DNA of 41,895 nt from Cytophagales bacterium (lineage in GTDB: Bacteria > Bacteroidota > Bacteroidia > Cytophagales > Cyclobacteriaceae), in contig JAKSDQ010000144.1 of the NCBI GenBank assembly GCA_022360015.1, forward strand, positions 1-41,895, given 5' to 3'. A program made the position numbers and the translations under genes. Below, piece by piece: positions 35,048 to 41,895 of the stretch (positions within the stretch are counted from its first letter, which is position 1; every line of letters starts with the position of its first letter). Under the pieces are notes generated by a model. The model saw only the letters and a program-made list of their open reading frames with translations. It did not search any database and was not told where the DNA came from.

Positions 35048-36376
35048 ATGTTTGAGGAATTCAAAAATTTTATTGACCGTCGGCAACTGTTTCATCCTGA
35101 TGATAAGATCCTGTTGGCGGTTAGCGGGGGGCTGGATTCCATGGTGATGGCTTATCTTTTTCATCATTGCAAGTACCGCTTTGCCATCGCCCATTGCAAT
35201 TTTCAGCTCAGGGGTGAGGCATCGGTTTTAGACGAGGAATTTGTTGGTCAGGTAGCGGAAAAGTATCACGTCGAATTTGTTTCCCGCAGGTTTGAGACAG
35301 AAAAATATGCTCGGGAACAGGGGATCTCCGTACAAATGGCTGCCAGGGAGCTGAGGTATGAATGGTTTGAACAACTATTGGTTAAATTGGAATGCAGGTA
35401 TCTGGCCACAGCCCATCATTTAAACGACGCTTTCGAAACAGCCCTGTTTAACCTGGTTAAAGGGACAGGTTTGAGCGGATTAAGGGGAATTACCGCCAAG
35501 AGCCAATATCGTATCAGACCTTTGCTTTTTTCGGATAGAAAAAGGATCGAATCATTTGCGGTCGAACAAGGGGTTAAATGGCGCGAAGACCAGTCTAATG
35601 CCTCGGTCAAATACCACAGAAACTTTATTCGGCATAAAGTTGTTTCACTGCTCGAGCAAATAAATCCTGACCTTATCAACAGCTTTTCAGAAAGTGCAAG
35701 GAAAATTACTGCCGCCGAAAATATCGTCGCTGCCAAAACGGGGGAATTCAAAGAAAAACTGGTAAAAACCGACGGAAAAGATTTTTACCTCGATAAAAAG
35801 GTTTTGGCTGAACAGCAAGAAGGTTCATTTATGCTATTCCAAGTACTGAAACCTTTCGGGTTTAATTTTTCGCAGGCGTGTGATATTTACGATAAACTAG
35901 GCCATACGGGTAAACGCTTCCTTTCCAAAGATTACCAGCTTAATGTAGACAGGCAAGCATTGATTGTAAGCCCGGTTTCTGACAATCCTGTTAAGGAAAT
36001 ATTCATTGAGGCGGGCCAACAAACGGTTCTTGGACAGCAATTTCGTTTATCATTACAGCAGGTTTCTGCCGAAGGTTTTTCCATTCCAAACAATAAAGAC
36101 ACCGCAGCCCTGGACTTTGAAAAGCTTAAATTTCCTTTAAAAGTGAGGCTATGGAAAAAAGGTGACTGGTTTATTCCACTTGGAATGAAACACAAAAAAA
36201 AGCTGAGCGATTTTATGATAGATGAGAAAATTCCTTTAAACTTGAAATTGAGAGTGTCAGTGTTGCAATCTTCCGGTGATATTGTCTGGGTCATTGGATA
36301 CCGGATAGACGACAGGTACAAAATCACCAGCCATAGCCGGCAGGTCTTCGTTGTAAAAAAGCAAATGTATGATTAA
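35048..36376 (+). CDS. tilS: tRNA(Ile)-lysidine synthase
   Basis: Modifies C34 of tRNA-Ile(CAU) to lysidine so that it reads AUA. The 442 residues show the PP-loop SGGLDS (26-31) in LLAVSGGLDSMVMAYL, the family block AHCNFQLRGEAS, GISVQMAARELRYEWF, and ATAHHLNDAFETALFNLVKGTGLSGLRG. The ribosomal-tRNA binding middle domain and the C-terminal TilS domain (VRLWKKGDWFIPLGMKHKKKLSDFMIDEKIPL) are both present. The ATG at 35048 (MFEEFKNF) replaces a TTG three codons upstream. It overlaps the next gene by 8 bp. Confidence 0.96.
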   Translation: MFEEFKNFIDRRQLFHPDDKILLAVSGGLDSMVMAYLFHHCKYRFAIAHCNFQLRGEASVLDEEFVGQVAEKYHVEFVSRRFETEKYAREQGISVQMAARELRYEWFEQLLVKLECRYLATAHHLNDAFETALFNLVKGTGLSGLRGITAKSQYRIRPLLFSDRKRIESFAVEQGVKWREDQSNASVKYHRNFIRHKVVSLLEQINPDLINSFSESARKITAAENIVAAKTGEFKEKLVKTDGKDFYLDKKVLAEQQEGSFMLFQVLKPFGFNFSQACDIYDKLGHTGKRFLSKDYQLNVDRQALIVSPVSDNPVKEIFIEAGQQTVLGQQFRLSLQQVSAEGFSIPNNKDTAALDFEKLKFPLKVRLWKKGDWFIPLGMKHKKKLSDFMIDEKIPLNLKLRVSVLQSSGDIVWVIGYRIDDRYKITSHSRQVFVVKKQMYD

Positions 36377-36887
36377 CCCTTTTAAAAAGAGTTATTCTAA
36401 AGAGGAAATAAATACTTTCAGGTTTCTTTCCAGAATAAAGCTGTTCAGTCTGTTGTCCAATGATGAACTCTCCGAGTTTGTCCCATACCTCTACCCCAGG
36501 AAGTATAAGAAAGATGAGGTGGTTTTCTTCCGGGATGACCCAAGTCAGGCCCTGTATATTGTCAAAAGAGGTGAGGTTACCCTGAACATAGATATCAGCG
36601 ACAGGTTTGAAAAATTGGTGGAGGTCAAGTCCGGGCAGGCTTTTGGAGATAACACCTTGCTGAATAATACGAAAAGACTATACACGGCTGTCATTTCATC
36701 GGACACCGCCACGTTATTCGTTATTCCCCAGGTCAACATTCAGGATATATTCAACAGCAATGACAAAATAAAAGCAAAAATGCTGAATTCCCTCGCAGAA
36801 ATGTATAATCAATACACAGGGAATCTTTTTAAGGCCTACAAATCTTCTTTCGGTTTTTTCGACATTGCCGAAGCCTACCGAGGGTAG
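36369..36887 (+). CDS. Cyclic nucleotide-binding domain protein without effector domain
   Basis: A 172-residue protein made of one cNMP-binding (CRP-like) beta barrel (about 20-140). Sensor features: FLSRIKLFSLLSNDEL at the start, YKKDEVVFFRDDPSQALYIVKRGEVTL, and the phosphate-binding cassette region GQAFGDNTLLNNTKRLYTAV, where the usual Glu of FGE is Asp. The C-terminal helix (KMLNSLAEMYNQY) ends without a helix-turn-helix, so it is not a CRP-type regulator. Ligand binding is uncertain because of the altered cassette. It overlaps the tilS end by 8 bp and converges with maf, with a GT-rich 41-bp spacer. Confidence 0.8.
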   Translation: MINPFKKSYSKEEINTFRFLSRIKLFSLLSNDELSEFVPYLYPRKYKKDEVVFFRDDPSQALYIVKRGEVTLNIDISDRFEKLVEVKSGQAFGDNTLLNNTKRLYTAVISSDTATLFVIPQVNIQDIFNSNDKIKAKMLNSLAEMYNQYTGNLFKAYKSSFGFFDIAEAYRG

Positions 36888-36928
36888 TTGAGTGAGTTTG
36901 GGTGTGGGTGTGAGTGAGTCCTTACCTG

Positions 36929-37501
36929 TTATATTCCCATTTTCACCAAATTCCGGTAAACCGCGTGAACAGGCAATCCCATCACATTGAAATACGAACC
37001 AACAATTTTCTCGACGGCCACCATGCCGATCCACTCCTGGATGCCGTAGGCACCTGCCTTGTCGAAAGGTTTATATTCATCTATATAGTAGTCAATTTCC
37101 TGGTTGCTTAATGACCTGAAGTGCACTTCGGTGGTTTCGTCGAAGACGATTTTTTGATCTTTTGTTAAGAGGCAAACTCCGGTTGTCACATGGTGTGGCT
37201 TGCCTGAAAGTGCTGAAAGCATCTCTCTGGCATGATTTTTATCTTGGGGTTTTCCCAGGATCTTTTGATCAATCCTAACCACCGTGTCTGCAGCAAGAAG
37301 AATTTCGTGCTGTATGTGATCTTTAAGGGCAAGGGCTTTTTGGGTAGCTATGTAACTGGCCACATCCTTGGCTTCGAGGCCGGATGGGTAGGTTTCATCT
37401 GTGTCCTGTGTTTTTACCGTAAACTGAAATCCCGCCTCTTTTAACAAGGCCTGGCGCCGGGGGGATTTAGACGCTAAGATCAATGTTTTTGTGAAATTCA
37501 T
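36929..37501 (-). CDS. maf: Maf-family nucleotide pyrophosphatase
   Basis: House-cleaning nucleoside triphosphate pyrophosphatase (Maf/YhdE family), 190 residues from the chosen start. Motifs are ILASKSPRRQALLKEAG at the N-terminus, DTDETYP, ILLAADTVVRIDQKILGKPQD, the MLSALSGKPHHVTTG block, and FDKAGAYGIQEWIG. Three consecutive ATGs (37507, 37504, 37501) are possible; the last gives MNFTKTLILAS. The gene starts inside the end of the DUF1015 gene, so the two are coupled. Confidence 0.93.
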   Translation of the reverse strand: MNFTKTLILASKSPRRQALLKEAGFQFTVKTQDTDETYPSGLEAKDVASYIATQKALALKDHIQHEILLAADTVVRIDQKILGKPQDKNHAREMLSALSGKPHHVTTGVCLLTKDQKIVFDETTEVHFRSLSNQEIDYYIDEYKPFDKAGAYGIQEWIGMVAVEKIVGSYFNVMGLPVHAVYRNLVKMGI

Positions 37502-38768
37502 CATCATCAATGGAGTCAAAAAGGAAACCACATATTACTTTGGGATAAAAGTAAGTGGATTTTTGAGGAAGTGTAAACCCACTAAAGCAAACGTCTTTAA
37601 TTTTGTCCATAGTAATTTCATTCACGATAATCGCCATCTGGGCTTCCCCGGTGGTTACTTTGATGAGGCAATCGGCAAAACTTCTGTCAAAAGTAATATT
37701 CTCCGAAGTAGTATGATCTTTTCCAGGTATGCCCAGTGCTTTTTCTATGACAAAATAATGCATAACCGTCAAATCCAGGTCTTTGATTTTATCCGGAAAT
37801 TTCCAGTCAATATCTCCGTAAACCTCGGGTTTCAGTCTTATTTTGAAGGCATTGTTTTTAAATAATATACCGAATGCCCATTTTTTACCAACAATAATCT
37901 CATTGAGGTCATAGGTATTTTCAACGGTTTTGATGGTGAAGTTCGGTTCGATTTTTTTCATTACCTCTTGCTGATCGAAACCTTTCAAACCATGTATTAA
38001 GCGGTGGGTGGGTAAAATACGGATATCATCTGATGCCATATTGGTCAGATACATCATGTGGTAATTGTACCCTTCCCAACCGGTGTGTCCGGGGTTACCG
38101 GCCTGTTGTTTTTTTTTGTAAACCAGGGATCCGGCATACCGATGATGGCCGTCGGCGAGTATGATTTGTTTTTCTTTCAGATGGTTGGTGAAAGTTTTTA
38201 TAACATGGGCATCATGAATGACGCTGATTACGTCTCTGACACCTTGGTAATCCTCGGTTTCATATAATGGTGAGGCCATACTTTCATCCATAAATTCTTC
38301 AAGGACAAAATCAGGGTCATGGTACAAGCCATGGGTAGGGCTGACGTTAAGTTTGGTTTTCTCCAGGATGTCGATCCGGTCGTTAACGGAAACGGGCATG
38401 GTATTTTCGTGGCGCATTATCACATTTTCATCCCAGTCATAAATCCGGATATTGCAGATAAATCCTTTACGGCAGTATGCACGGCTACTGCCTGGAAGTT
38501 GAAAATATTGGTAATACACATACAGACTGGGAATCCGGTCCTGAACAAGCACTCCGCTTTCTTTCCATTTTTTTAATGTTAGCCGGGCATTTTCAGGTGG
38601 GTTACTGCCCTTGGGTACGGAAAGGTGGATGCTGTTGTAGGGATTTTGATATAGTTTTTTCCGTTGTTTTTCCGAAACCACATCGAACAAAGGCGAAACC
38701 AACTGGTCAATATCAGGGATCAGGGATGGATGATAGCGCCAGGCTTTCAAAGGAATGATTTCTGCCAT
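37467..38768 (-). CDS. DUF1015 family protein
   Basis: A 433-residue cytosolic protein of the DUF1015 family. Recognisable blocks are the N-terminal IIPLKAWRYHPSLIPDIDQLVSPLFDVVS, YNSIHLSVPKG, YVYYQYFQ, RHENTMPVSVNDRIDILEKTKLNVSPTHGLY and the hallmark ILADGHHRYAGSL. It ends with the TLPQKSTYFYPKV block. Its function is not established; the DGHHRY motif suggests a phosphate or nucleotide substrate, but this is speculation. The ATG overlaps the accC stop (TAATG), and its 3' end overlaps the maf start by about 35 bp, so accC, DUF1015 and maf form a tight leftward unit. Confidence 0.88.
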   Translation of the reverse strand: MAEIIPLKAWRYHPSLIPDIDQLVSPLFDVVSEKQRKKLYQNPYNSIHLSVPKGSNPPENARLTLKKWKESGVLVQDRIPSLYVYYQYFQLPGSSRAYCRKGFICNIRIYDWDENVIMRHENTMPVSVNDRIDILEKTKLNVSPTHGLYHDPDFVLEEFMDESMASPLYETEDYQGVRDVISVIHDAHVIKTFTNHLKEKQIILADGHHRYAGSLVYKKKQQAGNPGHTGWEGYNYHMMYLTNMASDDIRILPTHRLIHGLKGFDQQEVMKKIEPNFTIKTVENTYDLNEIIVGKKWAFGILFKNNAFKIRLKPEVYGDIDWKFPDKIKDLDLTVMHYFVIEKALGIPGKDHTTSENITFDRSFADCLIKVTTGEAQMAIIVNEITMDKIKDVCFSGFTLPQKSTYFYPKVICGFLFDSIDDDEFHKNIDLSV

Positions 38769-40261
38769 TATTTTAGTCTATATCTCCATTTACTGAGTTT
38801 GGTATGCTGGTTCCGATGGTCGATCACATCTTTCTTATCGTTTTCTATCAGGTGAGCAGCCAGAACCGCAGCCAGCTTTTCCAACTCGGTATGGTTACTG
38901 TCCCGGAGGTATGCCGGTTTAAAATGTTTCTCAACAAACCGGGTATCGAATTCACCGCTGACAAATGCCTGATGTTTAAGTACAAACTGGCAGAACCCCA
39001 AGGTAGTTTCAATTCCGGTGATTTCAAAATCACTAATGGCCCTTAACATTCTTTTTATGGCTTCCTCTCTATTGCTCCCGTGTACCGTAAGTTTTGCGAT
39101 CATAGGATCGTAATAAATAGGTATTTCCATGCCTTCCTCAAATCCGTCATCTACCCGTATTCCAGGGCCCTGGGGCGGGCGGTATGTTTGCAATGTACCG
39201 ATATCAGGCAAAAAATTATTGGCCGGATCCTCCGCATATACGCGTACCTCGATGGCATGCCCATGAATGGGCAGTTCTTCCTGAGTAAAGTTCAGGGGCT
39301 TGCCTTCGGCGATGTGGATTTGTTCTTTTACCAGATCGATACCCGTAATTTCTTCAGTCACCGGATGTTCCACCTGCAGGCGGGTATTCATCTCCAGAAA
39401 GTAATAATTACGGTGTTCATCTACCATAAATTCCACAGTGCCCGCGCCATAATAATCGCATGATTTTGCCACCTCAATAGCAGCTTCACCCATCGCTTTT
39501 CGCATGTCATCCGTCAAAATGGCTGAAGGTGCCTCTTCTATCACCTTTTGATGTCTTCTTTGAATAGAACATTCACGTTCAAACAGGTAAACAACTTCGC
39601 CATGTTGGTCTCCCAGCACTTGAATTTCGATATGCCGGGGCGAGGTGATGAATTTTTCAATAAATACTGACCCGTTACCAAAAGCGGATTGTGCTTCACT
39701 CACAGCCCTGTTCAATTGTTCTTCCAGGTTTTCCTCACTTTCGACAACGCGCATACCCTTTCCGCCTCCACCGGCGCTGGCTTTGATTAACACAGGATAA
39801 CCTATCTCCATGGCCTTGTTTTTTGCCATAGCTATGTCTGAAATCGCTTCATCGGTTCCGGGCACCATGGGCACATTAAATTTGGACACGGCCGCTTTGG
39901 CTGCAAGTTTGTCACCCATGGTGCTGATTGATTCCGGCGACGGACCCACAAAAATCAGGTTGTTTTCAGCGACTTTCCTGGCAAATCCGGCGTTTTCTGA
40001 CAAGAATCCATATCCCGGATGGATGGCATCGACCTGCAATTTTTTGCAGATTTCGATGATTTTGTCCCCCTGTAAATAGGAAGAAGCAGAGGGTGGAGGC
40101 CCAATCAGAACAGCTTCATCGGCATACTTTACGTGAGGGGAGGTGCGATCTGCTTCGCTGTAAACAGCCACGGTTTTAATGCCCATATCTTTGGCAGTTT
40201 TCATCACCCTCAGGGCGATTTCACCCCTGTTTGCCACGAGTAGCTTTTTAATATTTGTCAT
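38768..40261 (-). CDS. accC: Biotin carboxylase subunit of an acyl-CoA carboxylase
   Basis: ATP-dependent biotin carboxylation, first half-reaction of acetyl- or propionyl-CoA carboxylase. Of its 497 residues, the N-terminal domain begins IKKLLVANRGEIALRVMKTA. The ATP-grasp domain holds SAGGGGKGMRVVES, the lid and EEAPS, FMVDEHRNYYFLEMNTRLQVEHPVTE with the biotin/bicarbonate residues, and HAIEVRVYAEDP. It is about 50 residues longer than E. coli AccC, with a basic C-terminal tail, a size seen in acyl-CoA carboxylases of the phylum. No biotin carrier or carboxyltransferase gene is adjacent. The ATG at 40261 (MTNIKKLL) is preferred; the longer frame starts further up in poorly conserved sequence. 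Confidence 0.9.
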   Translation of the reverse strand: MTNIKKLLVANRGEIALRVMKTAKDMGIKTVAVYSEADRTSPHVKYADEAVLIGPPPSASSYLQGDKIIEICKKLQVDAIHPGYGFLSENAGFARKVAENNLIFVGPSPESISTMGDKLAAKAAVSKFNVPMVPGTDEAISDIAMAKNKAMEIGYPVLIKASAGGGGKGMRVVESEENLEEQLNRAVSEAQSAFGNGSVFIEKFITSPRHIEIQVLGDQHGEVVYLFERECSIQRRHQKVIEEAPSAILTDDMRKAMGEAAIEVAKSCDYYGAGTVEFMVDEHRNYYFLEMNTRLQVEHPVTEEITGIDLVKEQIHIAEGKPLNFTQEELPIHGHAIEVRVYAEDPANNFLPDIGTLQTYRPPQGPGIRVDDGFEEGMEIPIYYDPMIAKLTVHGSNREEAIKRMLRAISDFEITGIETTLGFCQFVLKHQAFVSGEFDTRFVEKHFKPAYLRDSNHTELEKLAAVLAAHLIENDKKDVIDHRNQHTKLSKWRYRLK

Positions 40262-40356
40262 GTTAAATTGTAAATATTTTATCGGAATCCTTCCCTGCAA
40301 TGCTACGGAATAATTTTTTCATAAAAAATCTATATATGATAAAATTAAGAGCGTTT

Positions 40357-40388
40357 TTTGACTTGAATGGGATTAAGTGTTACATTTG
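40357..40388 (+). promoter_or_regulatory. Promoter of the serine palmitoyltransferase-like gene
   Basis: TTTG (40357-40360) and TACATTTG (40381-40388) are separated by 20 bp. This fits the Bacteroidota -33/-7 consensus TTTG-N19-21-TAnnTTTG exactly. Transcription should start near 40394, leaving a leader of about 48 nt before the TTG start codon. Confidence 0.8.
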
Positions 40389-40441
40389 TGTGTTTTTTAA
40401 AGCAAGAAGTTAGATTTATTTGATCACTAAAAAGTATTAGA

Positions 40442-41692
40442 TTGGATATTTTTGAGAAATTTCAAAGCGACAAGGGGCCACTAGGTAGGCACGCCAACGT
40501 AGAAGAAGGATACTTTATGTTTCCGAAGCTGGAAGGAGAGATCGCGCCAAGAATGAGATTTAGGGGAAAAGAGGTTTTGACCTGGAGTTTGAATAATTAT
40601 CTTGGTCTGGCCAATCATCCCGAAGTAAGAAAAGCTGATGCAGATGCTGCCAGGAAATATGGCCTGGCTTATCCGATGGGTGCAAGGATGATGTCCGGTA
40701 ACACGAATTTACATGAGCAGTTGGAGGAAGAATTGACGGCTTTTGTAATGAAGGAGTCAACCATGCTGCTCAACTACGGCTATCAGGGAATTCTTTCCAT
40801 TATCGATGCCTTGGTAGGAAGGAAAGATGTTATTGTCTATGATGCTGAATCACATGCATGTATCATAGATGGCGTGCGGTTACATATGGGGAAAAGATTT
40901 GTTTACCCGCACAATGATATTGAAAACCTGGAAAAGCAGTTGGAAAGGGCTACAAAGCTTGCGAATGAGAATGGGGGAGGTGTGCTGGTTATTACCGAAG
41001 GGGTATTTGGAATGTCCGGAAATATGGGTAAGCTGAAGGAAATTGTAGCGCTAAAAAAGAAATTTGATTTCCGGTTATTGGTTGATGACGCCCACGGATT
41101 CGGAACTATGGGAAAAACCGGTGCTGGCGCCGGTGAGGAGCAAGGTGTGCAAGATGGCATCGATTTGTATTTCTCTACATTTGCCAAATCAATGGCAAGT
41201 ATCGGTGCATTTGTATCAGGAGATAAGCCCATTATCGATTACCTGAGATATAATACCCGGTCGCAGATATTTGCTAAATCATTGCCTATAGCCCTGGTGG
41301 TAGGTGCCCTCAAGCGCCTTGAATTGCTGAAAACCAAACCGGAGTTGAAAGAAAATCTTTGGAAAGTCGTTGATGCCCTGCAAAATGGTTTGAAAGAAAA
41401 AGGATTTAATATAGGTACCACAGAGGCCTGTGTAACACCAGTACTGATGAGTGGTGGTTTAAATGATGCCACCGGTTTGATCAAAGACCTGCGTGAACAA
41501 TATAACATATTTTGTTCGGTGGTAATCTATCCGGTAGTTCCCAAAAATGTCATTATGCTAAGGTTGATTCCGACGGCTGTACATACCATCGAAGATGTCG
41601 AAGTTACCATCAGTGCCTTCGAGTCTGTGAAGCATAAACTGGTCAGCGGGGAGTATAGAAAAAAGGGGGTAGCGATAATTGCAGAACAATAA
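40442..41692 (+). CDS. Alpha-oxoamine synthase, probable serine palmitoyltransferase
   Basis: PLP enzyme of 416 residues that condenses an amino acid with an acyl-CoA. Signatures: WSLNNYLGLANHPEVR, PMGARMMSGNTNLHEQLE, the cofactor-stacking His of DAESHACIIDGVR (H138), VDDAHGFGTMGKTG (D216, H218) and the Schiff-base lysine K249 in FSTFAKSMASIGAFVSG. Sphingolipid-making Bacteroidota carry such an enzyme as serine palmitoyltransferase; 2-amino-3-ketobutyrate CoA ligase is the main alternative. The start is TTG (40442-40444): an in-frame TGA lies at 40421, the only other upstream option is a rare ATT, and the first ATG (residue 26) would cut off conserved sequence. A perfect promoter lies upstream. 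Confidence 0.85.
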   Translation: MDIFEKFQSDKGPLGRHANVEEGYFMFPKLEGEIAPRMRFRGKEVLTWSLNNYLGLANHPEVRKADADAARKYGLAYPMGARMMSGNTNLHEQLEEELTAFVMKESTMLLNYGYQGILSIIDALVGRKDVIVYDAESHACIIDGVRLHMGKRFVYPHNDIENLEKQLERATKLANENGGGVLVITEGVFGMSGNMGKLKEIVALKKKFDFRLLVDDAHGFGTMGKTGAGAGEEQGVQDGIDLYFSTFAKSMASIGAFVSGDKPIIDYLRYNTRSQIFAKSLPIALVVGALKRLELLKTKPELKENLWKVVDALQNGLKEKGFNIGTTEACVTPVLMSGGLNDATGLIKDLREQYNIFCSVVIYPVVPKNVIMLRLIPTAVHTIEDVEVTISAFESVKHKLVSGEYRKKGVAIIAEQ

Positions 41693-41793
41693 TTTATCTA
41701 AAAAAATGCTTGTTTTTATTGTTTTTGGAACATTTTGTATATATTGCCATCAATTTATAAACAATTATCTTAAACTTTTAAAACTATAGAATA

Positions 41794-41895
41794 ATGAATA
41801 GATTTGAAGAAATCAGAGATATGGTTTTGTCTCTAGAAGGTGATTTCCAAAAGTTTTATGACAAAGGTAACCAGGCCGCTGGTACCAGAGTAAGA
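41794..41895 (+). CDS. Histone-H1-like protein, 5' part
   Basis: The first 34 codons of a gene that runs off the right edge. The sequence begins MNRFEEIRDMVLSLEGDF, then QKFYDKGNQAAGTRVR. This matches the start of small Bacteroidota histone-H1/Hc1-like proteins, whose remaining part is a lysine-rich tail that binds DNA. The rich AT leader (41693-41793) contains GTATATATTGCC, a degenerate -7-like sequence, but I do not call a promoter. The lysine-rich tail is not visible here, so the assignment rests on the N-terminus. Confidence 0.75.
   Translation, partial: MNRFEEIRDMVLSLEGDFQKFYDKGNQAAGTRVR

Noticed and set aside
36888-36928. GT-rich tract between the convergent cNMP-binding gene and maf as a possible terminator or microsatellite element
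   Set aside because: It is only about 25 bp of irregular GTGAGT/GTGGGTGT sequence with no inverted repeat; I keep only its motif similarity to the array near 19700.

Overview
The window looks like chromosomal core DNA of a marine or soil type Bacteroidota bacterium, most likely order Cytophagales (that rank is inferred). Several things point there: a type IX secretion (T9SS) C-terminal sorting domain, a PorD (DUF4835) gene, the bamD-rpoZ-coaBC-porD-recN gene order, a eukaryote-like type II glutamine synthetase, an alpha-oxoamine synthase of the sphingolipid type, a small histone-H1-like protein, a tRNA-guanine transglycosylase of the Bacteroidota kind, and promoters with the phylum's TAnnTTTG -7 element. 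I see no phage, IS element, CRISPR array, rRNA or tRNA.

Layout. 1-2150: end of a THUMP-like-domain protein (+), then leftward an NtrC-type response regulator without a DNA-binding domain and, directly upstream of it, the RNase P RNA gene with its own promoter. 2150-9700: a YbjN-like protein with an intrinsic terminator, then the overlapping pair tamB-Smr (leftward), divergent from tsaD-smpB. 9700-14260: a nitrogen module made of an AT-rich leader, amt, a beta-barrel porin and type II glnA, closed by a strong terminator. 14300-19200: an aminotransferase facing a lipid block (PlsB-like acyltransferase overlapping gpsA, preceded by a membrane/DUF952 fusion). 19200-19916: a gene-poor stretch with two leftward terminators, a possible 27-residue membrane protein between them, and an array of degenerate repeats of about 68 bp. 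19917-22323: leftward glycosyltransferase, ECF sigma factor and rsmG. 22459-25608: rightward tgt, LptF/G permease and EamA transporter. 25614-33138: leftward fabI-ispE, the bamD-rpoZ-coaBC-porD-recN cluster and a T9SS cargo protein. 33330-38768: an OstA/LptA-like protein divergent from tilS plus a cyclic-nucleotide-binding protein, then maf and DUF1015. 38768-41895: accC (leftward), divergent from a serine palmitoyltransferase-like enzyme and the start of a histone-H1-like gene.

How the genes fit together. Envelope building dominates: TamB, BamD, OstA-like LptA, LptF/G, PorD, PlsB-like, GpsA, FabI, AccC and the sphingolipid-type enzyme cover outer-membrane protein insertion, LPS transport, fatty acid, phospholipid and sphingolipid synthesis, and T9SS. 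A second theme is RNA and translation (rnpB, tsaD, smpB, rsmG, tgt, tilS, rpoZ). The third is ammonium capture (Amt plus porin plus GSII).

I did not find an obviously new multi-gene system. The best candidates for a second look are the insulated small transcription unit at about 19290-19615, the adjacent degenerate repeat array, the DUF952 fusion, the zinc-cysteine-free Tgt, and the porin placed inside the ammonium module.
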